NCBI GenBank assembly: GCA_051011595.1
Contig: JBPCTQ010000274.1
Span: forward strand, 1 to 6,439
From: JAOUEE01 sp051011595
GTDB lineage: Bacteria; Actinomycetota; Acidimicrobiia; Acidimicrobiales; SHLQ01
Direction of reading: 5' to 3'
Length of the DNA: 6,439 nucleotides
Below are positions 5,744 to 6,439 of this stretch, piece after piece. Each line of letters opens with the position of its first letter. Position 1 is the stretch's first letter. Below the pieces are notes generated by a model. That model saw only the letters and a list, made by a program, of their open reading frames with translations, was not told the DNA's origin and made no database searches. The position numbers and the translations under genes were made by a program.

Positions 5744-6439
5744 CGCCTCTGCTGCTGCTGTTGCCGCCTGGCCGGCCGTACCCGCCGACGAGCTCGAGAA
5801 GCTCCTCCGGCGGGGGCGCCGCTCGGGCACACTCACCCTCGACGAGGTGATCGACGTCTTCAAAGACGTCGACCTCGATGCCGACGTCATCGTCACCGTG
5901 CGCCAGCTACTGGCCGACAGCGGTATCGAGCTCGACGAGACCTTGGATCTGCACGCCGAGGATCACACACCGCCGCCCTCGCGTTCGCGTACCAAACCCA
6001 CCTCCACCGCCAAACCGGCCACCGACGCCGGATCAGCCGACTCGGTTCGCCTCTACCTCAAAGAGATCGGCCGGGTCCCACTGCTCACCGGTCCCGAAGA
6101 AGTGGCGCTGGCCAAACGCATCGAGACCGGTATGGCGGCCGAAGAGCAGCTGGCCGACCTGGCGGCCAGCGAGGAGCCGCCCGACATCGAACCGATCGAG
6201 CTGGCCCGCCTGCGCCGCGACGCCCGCGATGGTGAGCGGGCCCGCCACGAGCTGACTCGGGCCAACCTGCGACTGGTGGTCTCCATCGCCAAACGGTACG
6301 TCGGCCGAGGGATGCCGATGCTCGATCTGGTGCAGGAGGGCAACCTCGGGTTGATGCGGGCCGTCGAGAAGTTCGACCACCGCAAGGGGTTCAAGTTCTC
6401 CACCTACGCCAAGTGGTGGATCCGCCAGGCCATCACTCG
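5736..6439 (+). CDS. sigA: Principal RNA polymerase sigma factor, SigA/RpoD (partial, 3' end beyond window)
   Basis: This is the housekeeping sigma-70 factor that directs RNA polymerase to most promoters. The first 234 residues are present. Residues about 17-70 ('ELEKLLRRGRRSGTLTLDEV' onward) look like region 1.1, rich in acidic residues. A Pro/Thr/Ser/Lys linker follows (77-100). Region 1.2 is 102-132 ('DSVRLYLKEIGRVPLLTGPE'). The non-conserved spacer is short (about 133-165). Region 2.1-2.2 is 'ANLRLVVSIAKRYVGRGMPM' (176-195) and 'LDLVQEGNLGLMRAVEKFD' (196-214); regions 2.3-2.4 begin at 'GFKFSTYAKWWIRQAIT' (218-234), where the window cuts the gene. Region 1.1 plus near-consensus region 2 marks a group 1 factor, not an ECF or small alternative sigma. 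The ATG lies inside the dnaG stop region (8-base overlap, different frame). The dnaG-sigA order is the classical macromolecular synthesis arrangement. Confidence 0.95.
   Translation, partial: MADASAAAVAAWPAVPADELEKLLRRGRRSGTLTLDEVIDVFKDVDLDADVIVTVRQLLADSGIELDETLDLHAEDHTPPPSRSRTKPTSTAKPATDAGSADSVRLYLKEIGRVPLLTGPEEVALAKRIETGMAAEEQLADLAASEEPPDIEPIELARLRRDARDGERARHELTRANLRLVVSIAKRYVGRGMPMLDLVQEGNLGLMRAVEKFDHRKGFKFSTYAKWWIRQAIT

Noticed and set aside
3851..5896. 681-codon antisense open frame opposite dnaG
   Set aside because: It covers all of dnaG and runs into the sigma gene, has no motif, and its composition follows from the complementary strand of dnaG. The sense frame carries complete DnaG motifs.
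5736..6439. Truncated sigma factor as a pseudogene
   Set aside because: The frame is intact to the last base; it is only cut by the window edge.

Overview
The window comes from a strongly GC-rich bacterial chromosome. GC-rich third codon positions, a single-chain (alpha-2 type) glycyl-tRNA synthetase with an actinobacterial-style 'GATRSMMAFL' motif 3, and a dnaG-sigA pair point to Actinomycetota. An Acidimicrobiia-like lineage is my best guess, but that is inference from style and gene order, not a database result.

Layout. Bases 1-877, minus strand, encode a membrane protein of the RDD family whose C-terminal tail is built from proline-rich sequence followed by eight-residue repeats; the gene runs off the left edge. 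A 131-base divergent intergenic region (878-1008) follows. From 1009 to the right edge everything is on the plus strand and tightly packed: glyS (glycyl-tRNA synthetase, 1009-2331), a PPDK-like protein without the ATP-grasp half (2331-3920), dnaG (primase, 3962-5743) and the start of the principal sigma factor gene (5736 to the edge). Junctions are a 1-base overlap, a 41-base gap and an 8-base overlap, so this looks like one transcription unit with a probable additional promoter just before dnaG.

How the genes work together. The plus-strand cluster is a variant of the 'macromolecular synthesis' operon: translation (charging tRNA-Gly), replication (primer synthesis) and transcription (housekeeping sigma) are co-ordered, with a PEP/phosphohistidine enzyme inserted between the first two. 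Nothing here is a mobile element, phage, CRISPR array or RNA gene. This is largely a core housekeeping region.

Most worth a second look: (i) the free-standing phosphohistidine + PEP-barrel half of pyruvate phosphate dikinase, which keeps its recognisable catalytic residues but has no domain able to use ATP; (ii) the repeat tail of the RDD protein, with a near-perfect 48-bp tandem duplication at the window edge; (iii) a TAGGTT -10-like box placed so that the dnaG transcript would begin at its own ATG (leaderless). I did not find convincing evidence of a wholly new system.
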